From assembly GCF_052156635.1 (NCBI RefSeq), contig NZ_JBQKUO010000002.1, forward strand, positions 124,001 through 188,000: 64,000 bases of DNA, in the 5' to 3' direction. The DNA is from Nitrospina sp052156635. GTDB lineage: Bacteria; Nitrospinota; Nitrospinia; Nitrospinales; Nitrospinaceae. The translations under genes and the position numbers were made by a program. Positions 16,011-23,763 of this stretch are shown piece after piece; position 1 is the stretch's first letter; each line of letters opens with the position of its first letter. The notes below the pieces were generated by a model. The model was given only the letters and a program-made list of their open reading frames with translations. It ran no database searches and was not told the origin of the DNA.

Positions 16011-18944
16011 TTATTTCCCGGTGAATGCGCCACCGGTGAGAAGGTCCCCCAGAGCTTCAAAGATGCGCTTGGGCTTGGCGAGAATCGATTTGGCGGCTTC
16101 CATGTCCACGTGGGGATCGTTGAAGGGCCCTTCCAGCTTGAAGTAGGTTTCCACCAGTCCTTCGTCGGTTTTGCTACCCGCCACGAACCGACCCAGAAGG
16201 GGCACCCCCTGTAAGACTTTGTCCAGGTCCCCCATCGGCAGGGCCTTGCCGTGCATGTCGAATTTCTCTGTGTTGAGATCGGCCGTGCCTTCCAGGTACA
16301 CCTTCAGGTACTGGCCTTCCAGTCCCATCAGGGGAGTGTGCACGACGCCTTTTTTGATTTCAAACGTTCCGCCCATGCGGTCGAACAGCAGTCCCTTGTC
16401 ACTCAGCTTTTGCAGGGCGGTGGGATTGAGGATGGTGAGGATGGCTTTCACCGCACCCAGTTCCTTGAGGCTTCCTTCCGTGACCAGCAGTTTGAGGTCG
16501 CCGTTCATGCCCCTGGTTGCCGGACCTTTTTTGGGGACATGCCCCTTCAGGTTCCCGGTGAACTTGACGATGCCTTTGAGGTGTTTCTTTTCGTAATCCT
16601 CAATGGAAAGGCCCTTGCCGCCGAAAGAAAAATCGTATTTGTCCTTCGCCGTGTTGTAGACCCCCTTGATGCCCATGGTGCCGTTGCGTGGCACGAACGC
16701 AGACTGGCTGAGAACGATCCTGTTTTTCGGCAGGGTCACTTCGCCGGTGATACGCTTGAATGGATACCCCTTCGCGTTCACCCGGGTCAATTTGAACCCG
16801 ATGGACACCGGCACCTTGGGCGGCCTGGAGTTCACCCGAAACACTGCATCCTGAATCGAAAAGTTGTGTTTATTCGGAGAAAGCACCATTTTCTCTCCCT
16901 GAAGGGTGCCGTTGAGCCGGATGCGGTCGATTTCAACCGGGCCCCGTGCTTTGACGTTGCCCGACAATACCGTTTTGACCAGACCCCACTCCGAGGGCCA
17001 CTTCACCTGCGAAAGATCGAGTTTGTCGAATTTGAAATCGGAGTCGAGCCGGGTTACCGATTTCTTGCTATCCGGTTTGGGGAGAATGATCTTTCCATTC
17101 TGGGTCAGTTCCCCGTTCAACACCGACGCTTTGATTTTGCTCTTGATGTTGCGGCCGTTCATGGTCGCGTCGGCGTCCAGCCGCGAAACGGGAAGGACCA
17201 TATTGTCGAGGGCCTGGATTTTGATGAGCACGTCATCGGCAACCAGACTGGTCTCGTAGGCCAGTTTGTCCGGATCGTTCACCGGGCCCTTCGCCGTCAG
17301 TTTGCCGGTAAGCACGCCTTTGCTTATGCCTGCCGATTTGGGAATCGGCAGTCGTACCACATCCACGCGGTTCACTGTGACGGTGGAGTCGAGAATCATG
17401 CTTTCGTTCTCTTTCGCGGGAAAGGTGAGGTCCCCATCATACTGGACTTCTCCGCCGAAGGCCGTGGCCTTGAGCGTGTTGTGGAGTTTGCGGTTTTTCA
17501 TCTGTGCATCCGCCTGCCAGCGACCAACGGGGATTTGCAGGTCAGCGGGTGTGAGCAGCAACTCGTCCCCGGATAGCGAAGCGTTGAGGATCAACTCATC
17601 GAGGACGGCGGGTCCGCGCAACTCGAATGACCCGGTCACCAAACCATTCGCCCATTGGGAGACCTCTGGGATGCCCAGCTGATTGAGTTCCAGCTGGTTC
17701 ACCTTTGTGGTCGTGTTCAATTCCGGATCCGGGTTGTTTTCCAGAAACCGCAGGTCACCGGAATGCTCGATTCGGCCCGCACCCATGTCCAGGTCGAGGT
17801 GATGGTTCAGGTTGCCCTTTCGCCAGATAACGTGGCTGTCCATGTGATCGAACAGGTAAATCCGATCTGCAGCGGTGACGGAAACATTGTTTCCCATGAT
17901 GTGCGCCTGAACTACTGCCTGCTTCGTGAATTTATCTCCATCTTCCAAAGCATCCAAAGGCACCTGCATTTCCGCCTGAAGTAACTCGAAATTCCCCTGG
18001 GGCTGGTATTCTTCCAGAACTTTCGAGGGATCGACGGGAATGAAAAAATGGATGGCTTGAAGGTCCTTGAGGTGGAACCGGTTCAACTCCATATGAACAT
18101 CCAGAGAGGCGTTTGGGGTCAGCACTTCATGCACCACCAGGTCGCCGAAGAGGTGAAGTTGGTCCATATAAACATCCAGGTCGGTCAGGGCCAGGTCCAG
18201 CTTTTGGTTGCTGGGTCGGGAAATCTGGATGAACCCGGACAACCGCATCATTTGCTGATCCACGGGTTTTCCGCCCCTGCGTTTGATCCAGTAAATGCGA
18301 CCCTGTTCGACGTCGATGTTATCGATCGCCAGATGAAAATTGCGAAAGGTGTCGCGGATGGAATTGACCACGGTCTTATCGTCTTTACTTCCAGCCACCG
18401 GCTCTTCAGGCTTTTCTTCCTCTTCGTCCTGATTGAGGTAGATGGTGACCACGGGCTGAATGAGGTCGATGGTCTTCACCTCAACTTTTCCTGCAAGCAG
18501 GGGCATCAGGTAAACATGAACGAAAAGGGTTTTGGCGGAAACGAATTTATCTTTTCCATCCATGGACTCAACGCTCACGCCGTCGGCTTTCAGGCCGAAT
18601 CCGTCGTGAAAATCGTAGGCAAGCCCTTCGATTTTCACCTTCATACCGGTGGCTTCGGTGAGAGTCTGGGTGAGAGACCCTTTCAGGGATTTTACATCCA
18701 CGAAATATGCGAGTCCGGCGAGAACCAGAACCCCCAGGAAGACCATCGCCGCAAAACCCCACATGACCCGTTTGACCAGTCGGACCATTCTCCTTCCCCG
18801 GGGCGATTTTTTTTGGGGCTTGTTTGACGGCGGCGTTTTTCCGGGAGAGGGAGGGGTGGTTTTTGAAGCGTTTCCGGAACCGGCCGGAGAGCTGCCTTTG
18901 GCCCCTTTTTTTGGGGGATTGTATTTCTTGGGGGTATTGGCCAT
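16011..18944 (-). CDS. AsmA-family envelope protein
   Basis: 977 aa. A cytoplasmic Pro/Lys/Ser-rich tail (1-50) and one transmembrane helix (about 57-78) are followed by a long periplasmic beta-rich region. An AsmA-type N-terminal region (LTEATGMKVKIEGLAYDFHDGFGL) leads into repeated strands and an AsmA C-terminal region with FDRMGGTFEIKKGVVHTPLMGLEG. Relatives (AsmA, TamB, YhdP) bridge the periplasm and affect phospholipid or outer-membrane-protein traffic. TATAAT at 18952-18957 sits only 7 nt from the ATG, so the mRNA could be leaderless; AAAGG directly before the ATG is too close for a normal site. Exact subfamily unresolved. Confidence 0.88.
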   Translation of the reverse strand: MANTPKKYNPPKKGAKGSSPAGSGNASKTTPPSPGKTPPSNKPQKKSPRGRRMVRLVKRVMWGFAAMVFLGVLVLAGLAYFVDVKSLKGSLTQTLTEATGMKVKIEGLAYDFHDGFGLKADGVSVESMDGKDKFVSAKTLFVHVYLMPLLAGKVEVKTIDLIQPVVTIYLNQDEEEEKPEEPVAGSKDDKTVVNSIRDTFRNFHLAIDNIDVEQGRIYWIKRRGGKPVDQQMMRLSGFIQISRPSNQKLDLALTDLDVYMDQLHLFGDLVVHEVLTPNASLDVHMELNRFHLKDLQAIHFFIPVDPSKVLEEYQPQGNFELLQAEMQVPLDALEDGDKFTKQAVVQAHIMGNNVSVTAADRIYLFDHMDSHVIWRKGNLNHHLDLDMGAGRIEHSGDLRFLENNPDPELNTTTKVNQLELNQLGIPEVSQWANGLVTGSFELRGPAVLDELILNASLSGDELLLTPADLQIPVGRWQADAQMKNRKLHNTLKATAFGGEVQYDGDLTFPAKENESMILDSTVTVNRVDVVRLPIPKSAGISKGVLTGKLTAKGPVNDPDKLAYETSLVADDVLIKIQALDNMVLPVSRLDADATMNGRNIKSKIKASVLNGELTQNGKIILPKPDSKKSVTRLDSDFKFDKLDLSQVKWPSEWGLVKTVLSGNVKARGPVEIDRIRLNGTLQGEKMVLSPNKHNFSIQDAVFRVNSRPPKVPVSIGFKLTRVNAKGYPFKRITGEVTLPKNRIVLSQSAFVPRNGTMGIKGVYNTAKDKYDFSFGGKGLSIEDYEKKHLKGIVKFTGNLKGHVPKKGPATRGMNGDLKLLVTEGSLKELGAVKAILTILNPTALQKLSDKGLLFDRMGGTFEIKKGVVHTPLMGLEGQYLKVYLEGTADLNTEKFDMHGKALPMGDLDKVLQGVPLLGRFVAGSKTDEGLVETYFKLEGPFNDPHVDMEAAKSILAKPKRIFEALGDLLTGGAFTGK

Positions 18945-18951
18945 ACCTTTA

Positions 18952-18957
18952 ATTATA
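18952..18957 (-). promoter_or_regulatory. candidate -10 box of the AsmA gene
   Basis: Perfect TATAAT on the minus strand, ending 7 nt before the start ATG. The hexamer 17 nt upstream (TTTCTC) is a poor -35, so this is a candidate only. Confidence 0.35.
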
Positions 18958-19058
18958 AAGGTTTATTAGCCAGAGAGAAAACGGATTTCAGGGTTGCGGG
19001 AGGGCCGGGTGTCAGGCTTTTTCGCGGCACTTACCGGATTCGGGAAAGAAACCCAAAC

Positions 19059-19092
19059 AAAAAAACGGCCGGATTCCCAATGAACCCGGCCG
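19059..19092 (-). terminator. rho-independent terminator of the PuuD-like gene
   Basis: On the minus strand, CGGCCGG pairs with CCGGCCG (19066-19072 with 19086-19092), extended by three further inner pairs after one mismatch, and is followed by seven Ts. It lies 27 bp past the PuuD-like stop, so that gene is probably a single-gene transcript. Confidence 0.85.
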
Positions 19093-19119
19093 CTTCTTTA
19101 TTTCTGCTTTTTGGGGTGC

Positions 19120-19584
19120 TTAGAATGTCCAACTTCCGTGGTTGGCCACGATCATGCACATCAGCATGGGGATGGACAGGATGGCATTGGTGCGGCTTGC
19201 CACAAAAGCGGTCTTTTTCGCCTTGGCCAGCGCATCGCCTTCCAGTTCGCCCGCGATGATCTTTTTCTGATTGGGCCAGATGAATGCCCAGACGTTGATC
19301 ATCATGATGATACCCAAAACCATACCGATGTGAATCGTCATGCTGGGAATGCCTTCCACCTGGCCACGGCCGACGCCGTAGTAAATGATTCCCGACACGA
19401 CGGTCAACCAAGCCATATGGCGAAACCACCAGAGGGCTTTCGGCAGGACGACCTGGGTATAAGGTTTGGCAGCTCCCTGTTCCGTCAATTGGGGCATGCT
19501 GGAAACCTGAATGATATTGAAAAACCAAAGCAGGCCAATCCAGAAAATCCCGAACACGACGTGAAAAAATTCAGCTACCCACAT
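19120..19584 (-). CDS. four-helix membrane protein, PuuD/urate-oxidase N-terminal-like
   Basis: 154 aa, four transmembrane helices (about 3-25, 50-70, 82-105, 130-150). Histidines sit in or near the helices (His8, the FRHMAWL His and the MTIHIGM His), as in the membrane domain of PuuD-type urate hydroxylases and CopD-like heme proteins. WIGLLWFFNIIQV and WPNQKKIIAGE fit that family. No catalytic or cytochrome c domain follows, so it is a stand-alone membrane unit that may bind b-type heme. AAAGGAGG precedes the ATG; a strong terminator follows. Substrate and partner unknown. Confidence 0.7.
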   Translation of the reverse strand: MWVAEFFHVVFGIFWIGLLWFFNIIQVSSMPQLTEQGAAKPYTQVVLPKALWWFRHMAWLTVVSGIIYYGVGRGQVEGIPSMTIHIGMVLGIIMMINVWAFIWPNQKKIIAGELEGDALAKAKKTAFVASRTNAILSIPMLMCMIVANHGSWTF

Positions 19585-19807
19585 AAAATGTGCCTCCTTT
19601 ATATATGCCTTGAAATTGCTGGTTTATGAAATTCGGATTTTTGAGAATCAAGCTCTGGGCCGAATGAGGACGGACAGACATTTTAGAAGTAAGATGGAAA
19701 ATCGGGGTTAGGGATTCATCAATTTTGGAAAATTTTGGGAAAAATGGGCCGATTTAAATGCGCCCGAACGGATTTTCCTGCTTCCAGCCACAGGACGGAG
19801 TGGCGGG

Positions 19808-20152
19808 TCAGCGTTCAAGGAGAAAGACCAACAGAATCCCCAGGGCCAGCAGGTTGAAAATGAGGAGGGACCATGCCCAGCTTCGTGGCACCATCGGGGG
19901 CGAGGTGGGAACCTCCGGATCCGGGGCAGGGGAATTTCCGATGGCGGTGCCGGTGCGGGCCAACGCGTCCTGCAGGCTCCGGTTTTCCGCAGTCAGTTGT
20001 TCCACCTTCTTTTGCAATGAGTCCACCTGGTCTCGCAACTGCAGGCGCTCCACTTTAAGCGCTTTCGACCGGGCTATTTCCCGTTCCAGGGCTTCTTCCG
20101 GTCCCCGGGTGATGCCTTCGCTTTCGGGCGGGTCGTCCCAGTCTTCGGTCAT
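19808..20152 (-). CDS. coiled-coil, tail-anchored membrane protein
   Basis: 114 aa. An acidic N-terminus (MTEDWDDPPESEG) leads into a heptad-rich coiled coil (about 25-68, leucines and valines at regular spacing), a Pro-rich linker, and one C-terminal transmembrane helix ending LVFLLER. That is the shape of a small scaffold or membrane-tethering protein. No family recognised. The ATG at 20152 lies about 50 nt downstream of the aldo-keto reductase stop on the same strand; the frame is open further upstream but there antisense-like and without a start, so the short form is preferred. Confidence 0.65.
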   Translation of the reverse strand: MTEDWDDPPESEGITRGPEEALEREIARSKALKVERLQLRDQVDSLQKKVEQLTAENRSLQDALARTGTAIGNSPAPDPEVPTSPPMVPRSWAWSLLIFNLLALGILLVFLLER

Positions 20153-20202
20153 GGTGCTGGAGGCTTTCTCCCATCGGATGATGTGGCGTCCGACAGGTGA
20201 TT

Positions 20203-21150
20203 TCAGGCTGTATTGCTGGCAGCGTGAAAGCGGCCGCTTGCTTCCATCAGCCGTTGCATGTGGCCCGGCGATAATACGAGGTCGCCCGCCTGGGCGAACT
20301 CCCGGATCTGCGTGGATTTTTTGGAACCGACCACCGCCGTTATCACGTTGTCCTGTGCCAGCACCCAGGTGAGGCTGACGTTCACCGGGGCGGTGTCCAG
20401 CTCCTGGGCGACGGCTTCCACTTCTTCCCGAACGGGTTTGGAATTCGAAAAATAAGGCTCCTGATACAGATAATATTCCCGACGTGTGGGTGCCTTGCGC
20501 GCGGCAGCGTCGATGCGTCCCGCCAGGAGTCCCCGTGCGGTGGGGGAATAAATCATGTAGCCGATCTTGTTCTGCTTGCATGCGTCCAGCGTCCGGCCCT
20601 CGTATTCGCGTTGCAACAAATTGTAGGGAATCTGGTTGATGGTAAACGTGCCGGCGCGGTCGCCAAGAAGTTGCAGGTCGGTAGAATCAAAATTGGACAG
20701 CCCCACCGTGCGGGCTTTGCCGCTGTCTTTGAGTGCCTGCATGATTTCGCACAGCTTGCGCGATTTCTCAGGCGAGTTGAAGAAAGTACCCGGCCAGTGG
20801 ACGAGGTACACATCGACATAATCCCTGTCGAGCGCCTTCAGGGTCCCGTTCAGGCGTTCTTCATACGCGTCGCGGGTGAGGTCCGCATCCGGCCAGATTT
20901 TGGAAATGATGAGAACGTCGTTCTTTTTGCTGCCGAGGGCCTTGCCGAGACGCCGTTCGGATTCCCCATCACCATAGCCTTCGGCGGTGTCGAAGGCGGT
21001 GATGCCCCCGTCCAGCGCGGCCTTCACGGAGGCGTCCGCTTCCTCCGGCGTGGCGTAGTCGCCCCAGCCGCCGCTGGGGGCGATCTGCCAGCATCCGAAT
21101 GTGATCACGCTCCAAGGTATGTCCAGGCCCTTTACGGAGACGGTTCGCAT
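20203..21150 (-). CDS. aldo/keto reductase
   Basis: 315 aa, NADPH-dependent TIM-barrel oxidoreductase. Catalytic-tetrad motifs are visible: FDTAEGYGDGESE (Asp and Tyr), the SKIW lysine and YLVHWPG (His). The nucleotide-binding end carries VVGSKKSTQIREF. Substrate unknown; this subfamily commonly handles sugars or reactive aldehydes. The ATG is 1 nt after the stop of the 104-aa membrane protein gene upstream, so the two are an operon. A second, more divergent aldo-keto reductase lies at 53545-54489. Confidence 0.92.
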   Translation of the reverse strand: MRTVSVKGLDIPWSVITFGCWQIAPSGGWGDYATPEEADASVKAALDGGITAFDTAEGYGDGESERRLGKALGSKKNDVLIISKIWPDADLTRDAYEERLNGTLKALDRDYVDVYLVHWPGTFFNSPEKSRKLCEIMQALKDSGKARTVGLSNFDSTDLQLLGDRAGTFTINQIPYNLLQREYEGRTLDACKQNKIGYMIYSPTARGLLAGRIDAAARKAPTRREYYLYQEPYFSNSKPVREEVEAVAQELDTAPVNVSLTWVLAQDNVITAVVGSKKSTQIREFAQAGDLVLSPGHMQRLMEASGRFHAASNTA

Positions 21151-21151
21151 G

Positions 21152-21466
21152 TTACCTCACGATCATGGTGAAACTGCGGTAGCGGTAATGGGGACCTTCC
21201 GTCTTGATGGTGGCGGCGAAGGGTTCGCCTTCCTTTTCCACTTTCTCGATGTGTTTCTTGAAGCGGTACAGGCGGTATCCACCGATCAGAGCCGCGGCGC
21301 CGACAATCAGGATCAACGTTGCGAACAGGAATCCCAAAAGCGCCGGATACAGGAAGATCAGTACGGCAAGCGTAATCAATGCGACACCAAAAATCAACAC
21401 CGACCACTGTAATGAATTGTAGCCTTCAGTGAACAAATCCTTGGGATGATGGGTACGTTGGAACAT
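21152..21466 (-). CDS. small two-helix membrane protein
   Basis: 104 aa: a polar N-terminus with HHPKDLF, two tightly packed hydrophobic helices (about 20-42 and 45-65), then a basic cytoplasmic tail (YRLYRFKKHIEKVEKEGE). No family recognised. AAAGGAGG lies about 5 nt before the ATG, giving a firm start. It is followed after a single base by the aldo-keto reductase gene, suggesting co-expression but not a function. Confidence 0.75.
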   Translation of the reverse strand: MFQRTHHPKDLFTEGYNSLQWSVLIFGVALITLAVLIFLYPALLGFLFATLILIVGAAALIGGYRLYRFKKHIEKVEKEGEPFAATIKTEGPHYRYRSFTMIVR

Positions 21467-21572
21467 AGGGCCTCCTTTTTAAAAGGCTCCATTGCCTTTC
21501 ATACCACATACATAAAATCGCGACGGGGCCGGGTCAAGACCCGTGTGTGCCGGTTGGGGCGAATTTTGGAAT

Positions 21573-22175
21573 TCAGGCGGGCTTTTCCAGCAGGCGGCGG
21601 ATCCGGTTGAAATCCCGTTTCTGCCGGGAAAGGGGCCGACGCCAGTTGACCACGCGCGGGCTGGGATGATACAGGGCCAGCAGCGTGAATGCCGCCAGAT
21701 TCTGCGGTTTGGCGAGCACCTCGGCCAGCTTGAACCGTGTGCCTTTGAGGCGGTTAATGGCATCGAGGCCCACCGTGCCCAGAGTCACCACCACGCGCGG
21801 CTGGATGATTTCCAGCGTTTCCTCCAGGAATCCGGCGCAGGTGTCGATTTCTTTGGTTGTGGGGCGACGGTTGTTGCCGTTTTCCAGAGGATTGCACAGG
21901 ACGGCGTTGGTGACGAACACGTCGTTGCGGGTGAGGCCGATATGGGACAGCAGAATCTCGAAGTTTTTCCCTGACTGGTCACCGGAAAAAGGAACGCCGG
22001 TGCGGGCGGCGCCGAATCGGCCGGGGGCTTCGGCAACAAACACCACCTCGGCGTTGAGACTGCCGTTGCGGTCGCTCAAAATGGCCTGCTCGGATGCCAG
22101 CCGGGGACACTGTATGCATTCGGCGGCACGTGTGGAAAGCGAAAGAAAGTGGCGGCGTTTGGCGGATGCACTCAT
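21573..22175 (-). CDS. uracil-DNA glycosylase superfamily protein with Fe-S cysteines
   Basis: 200 aa. It removes uracil (or another deaminated base) from DNA, judging by motif A AEAPGRFGAARTG and motif B LYHPSPR. Four cysteines, Cys20, Cys23, Cys94 and Cys113, match the 4Fe-4S pattern of family 4/5 thermostable-type glycosylases. Motif A blends features: GEAPG resembles family 4, while the GAARTGVPFSGD continuation recalls family 5 (GxNRTGxxFxGD). The usual acidic residue directly after family 4 GEAPG is not obvious. Assignment to the superfamily is firm; subfamily and substrate need a tree. Confidence 0.85.
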   Translation of the reverse strand: MSASAKRRHFLSLSTRAAECIQCPRLASEQAILSDRNGSLNAEVVFVAEAPGRFGAARTGVPFSGDQSGKNFEILLSHIGLTRNDVFVTNAVLCNPLENGNNRRPTTKEIDTCAGFLEETLEIIQPRVVVTLGTVGLDAINRLKGTRFKLAEVLAKPQNLAAFTLLALYHPSPRVVNWRRPLSRQKRDFNRIRRLLEKPA

Positions 22176-22189
22176 GGTGCGGTTCCCTC

Positions 22190-22339
22190 TCAGGAATTTT
22201 CCGTCTTGTCGCGGCGGGCGGGGTCGTTGGTCAATTCGTCTTCCGTCTCGTCCTCCTCGTCATCGTCGCTGGAGCGGCAGATGACAAGGAAACCGACGAG
22301 CAACAGCACGCTGGCCAGAATGGTGAACAGAATGTCCAT
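22190..22339 (-). CDS. 49-aa single-helix membrane protein with acidic tail
   Basis: A short gene below common length cut-offs. It encodes MDILFTILASVLLLVGFLV, one N-terminal transmembrane helix, followed by a highly acidic cytoplasmic stretch rich in Asp/Glu and ending DKTENS. A good ribosome-binding site (GTGAGGCG) stands about 5 nt before the ATG. It lies 15 nt downstream of the four-helix protein gene and 14 nt upstream of the glycosylase gene, all on the minus strand, which supports translation as part of an operon. No family recognised. Confidence 0.6.
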   Translation of the reverse strand: MDILFTILASVLLLVGFLVICRSSDDDEEDETEDELTNDPARRDKTENS

Positions 22340-22354
22340 GACGCCTCACGCAAA

Positions 22355-22762
22355 TCAGAACGGCTTGACGGTGGCGAAATAGATCATGCCGCCGCCAATG
22401 AGGAAAATCGCAATATGCACCATCATAGCGTATTTCTTCGGCAACGTGTCTTTATTGATTTGAACGCCGTTCTGGAACCCCAGCGCGATGAGCACCAGCA
22501 AAAGCCCCAGCTTGGGATAAATCCACTTCGATTCGTTGAACACGCCGGTGGTGACGGCAAGGTAAATGCCGGACAGGATGGTGACACCGAGGATCGGGTA
22601 GTAGATGAATTTGTGGATGCGCTTCTGGGTTTTGCGCAGGCCGTCGCGTTCCTCCGCAGACTTGAGTCTCAGGCGGAACACCACAGTGAGCGATTGCAGA
22701 AACAATGTGCCCACAACCAGGCACATGGAAACCATATGAAGCGTCAGAAAGAAATTTTTCAT
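22355..22762 (-). CDS. four-helix CopD/HemJ-like membrane protein
   Basis: 135 aa, four transmembrane helices. It starts MKNFFLTLHMVSMCLVVGTLF, with a helix-1 histidine (His9), a later KRIHKFIYYP histidine at helix 2 and MMVHIAIF at helix 4, a spacing typical of CopD/HemJ-type heme-binding membrane proteins. An SG turn in TILSGIYLA also fits. The frame is open to 22900 but the first ~46 codons overlap the neighbouring gene; ATG 22762 is the natural start. Function unknown; possible heme or quinone interaction is inference. Part of a run of small membrane-protein genes. Confidence 0.65.
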   Translation of the reverse strand: MKNFFLTLHMVSMCLVVGTLFLQSLTVVFRLRLKSAEERDGLRKTQKRIHKFIYYPILGVTILSGIYLAVTTGVFNESKWIYPKLGLLLVLIALGFQNGVQINKDTLPKKYAMMVHIAIFLIGGGMIYFATVKPF

Positions 22763-22790
22763 GGACTCGAAACCGCTCCGTGTGACTTGA

Positions 22791-23240
22791 TCAGGGACTG
22801 TTCTCAACCGCCGGTTTATCCGGGCCGGCTCTCCAGTATACGAGGCTGGAGACCATGAGTGCCATGCCGACGCCGCAATAGATTGCCGCCACCACCACAT
22901 ATCCCCCCAGGTGTTCGTTCAACGCGCGGAGCATGAAGCCGAGGCCCATCATGGCCGCAATAAAGATATAAAACGGTTTTGCGTAGACATGATGGAACTT
23001 GAGCGGAGGTGTGAGGTTGTCAATACGGTTTTTGTTGCGCCGCGCGGTTTTAGTGAGCACAAATTTGCCTTTCACCGCGCCGATCAAAAGCCCTGCGGCC
23101 AGCGAGATGAACACCGCATTCTGGGACGAACCCTGGGTTTCGATGGCAAGGAAGTACATGCCGATGCCGCGTACCAGCAAAAACAGGCCCACCAGGCCCC
23201 AGATGCTGCCCGCAAGCGTGTACAGTTGGTTTTTAGTCAT
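22791..23240 (-). CDS. four-helix membrane protein of unknown function
   Basis: 149 aa from ATG 23240 (an upstream start at 23273 is possible but adds only a polar stretch). Four hydrophobic helices (about 5-25, 37-55, 85-105, 112-135) are separated by a basic loop, KTARRNKNRIDNLTPP. I do not recognise the family. It lies immediately upstream of the CopD-like gene (28-bp gap) on the same strand, and the two probably belong together. An N-terminal GSIWGLVGLFLLVRGIG patch suggests packing of small residues. Confidence 0.65.
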   Translation of the reverse strand: MTKNQLYTLAGSIWGLVGLFLLVRGIGMYFLAIETQGSSQNAVFISLAAGLLIGAVKGKFVLTKTARRNKNRIDNLTPPLKFHHVYAKPFYIFIAAMMGLGFMLRALNEHLGGYVVVAAIYCGVGMALMVSSLVYWRAGPDKPAVENSP

Positions 23241-23312
23241 GATGTCATGGCTTTCCAGCCGCCCGAGTCTCAAAACCAGATGCCGGGCCGGGTAAAGGGT
23301 TTGTGCCTCCGT

Positions 23313-23759
23313 TCAGGGATTGGGCTTGCGGTCGCTGAACGGTTTGCCACGGACAGGCCGGGTCGCCATCCGTCCGCTTTTGCTTTTATAGAGCAGGCGG
23401 GTCTCGCCGTTTCTCAGGTCCACCAGGTACCCGTCCTGCCCGATCCCCTCCGTGGTCCACATGTAGGGCAGGGGGCCGGCGGGAAACACAGGGTTCAGGT
23501 GAATCTCGTGTTCGTACTTGTCGCGGTTCACAGGATCGGGTTCAATGAGCGACTTGCACTCCTCGACTTCCGGAAGCCGCCATTCGTCGAAACCTGCAAA
23601 TTTGTTGGTCGTCAGCTTTTTGCAGTATTCCAGCGCTTCATCCCAGGTCAGCCATTTTTGTTCGGCCTGCCAGGAGTCTTCCTTTGTCCACAGCAGGTCG
23701 TGAAGGGTGTCCTTGATGGTGCCGTCGCCGTTATCGATAAATCGTTCTTTGTCGCTCAT
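23313..23759 (-). CDS. DUF1566 (Lcl C-terminal-like) domain protein
   Basis: 148 aa and no signal peptide. It opens with the DUF1566 pattern: RFIDNGDGTIKDTLHDLLWTKE, then TWDEALEYCKKL, FAGFDEWRLPEVEE, and an MWTTEG strand later. The domain is related to C-type lectin-like/FGE-fold modules, usually secreted; the lack of an export signal here is unusual. The start is 4 nt after the squalene-synthase-like stop, so they should be co-transcribed. Role unknown. Confidence 0.8.
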   Translation of the reverse strand: MSDKERFIDNGDGTIKDTLHDLLWTKEDSWQAEQKWLTWDEALEYCKKLTTNKFAGFDEWRLPEVEECKSLIEPDPVNRDKYEHEIHLNPVFPAGPLPYMWTTEGIGQDGYLVDLRNGETRLLYKSKSGRMATRPVRGKPFSDRKPNP

Positions 23760-23763
23760 GGTT

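Noticed and set aside
21530..21543. CGGGTC-AA-GACCCG palindrome near the glycosylase gene end
   Set aside because: A two-base loop is too tight for a hairpin terminator and no T-run follows.
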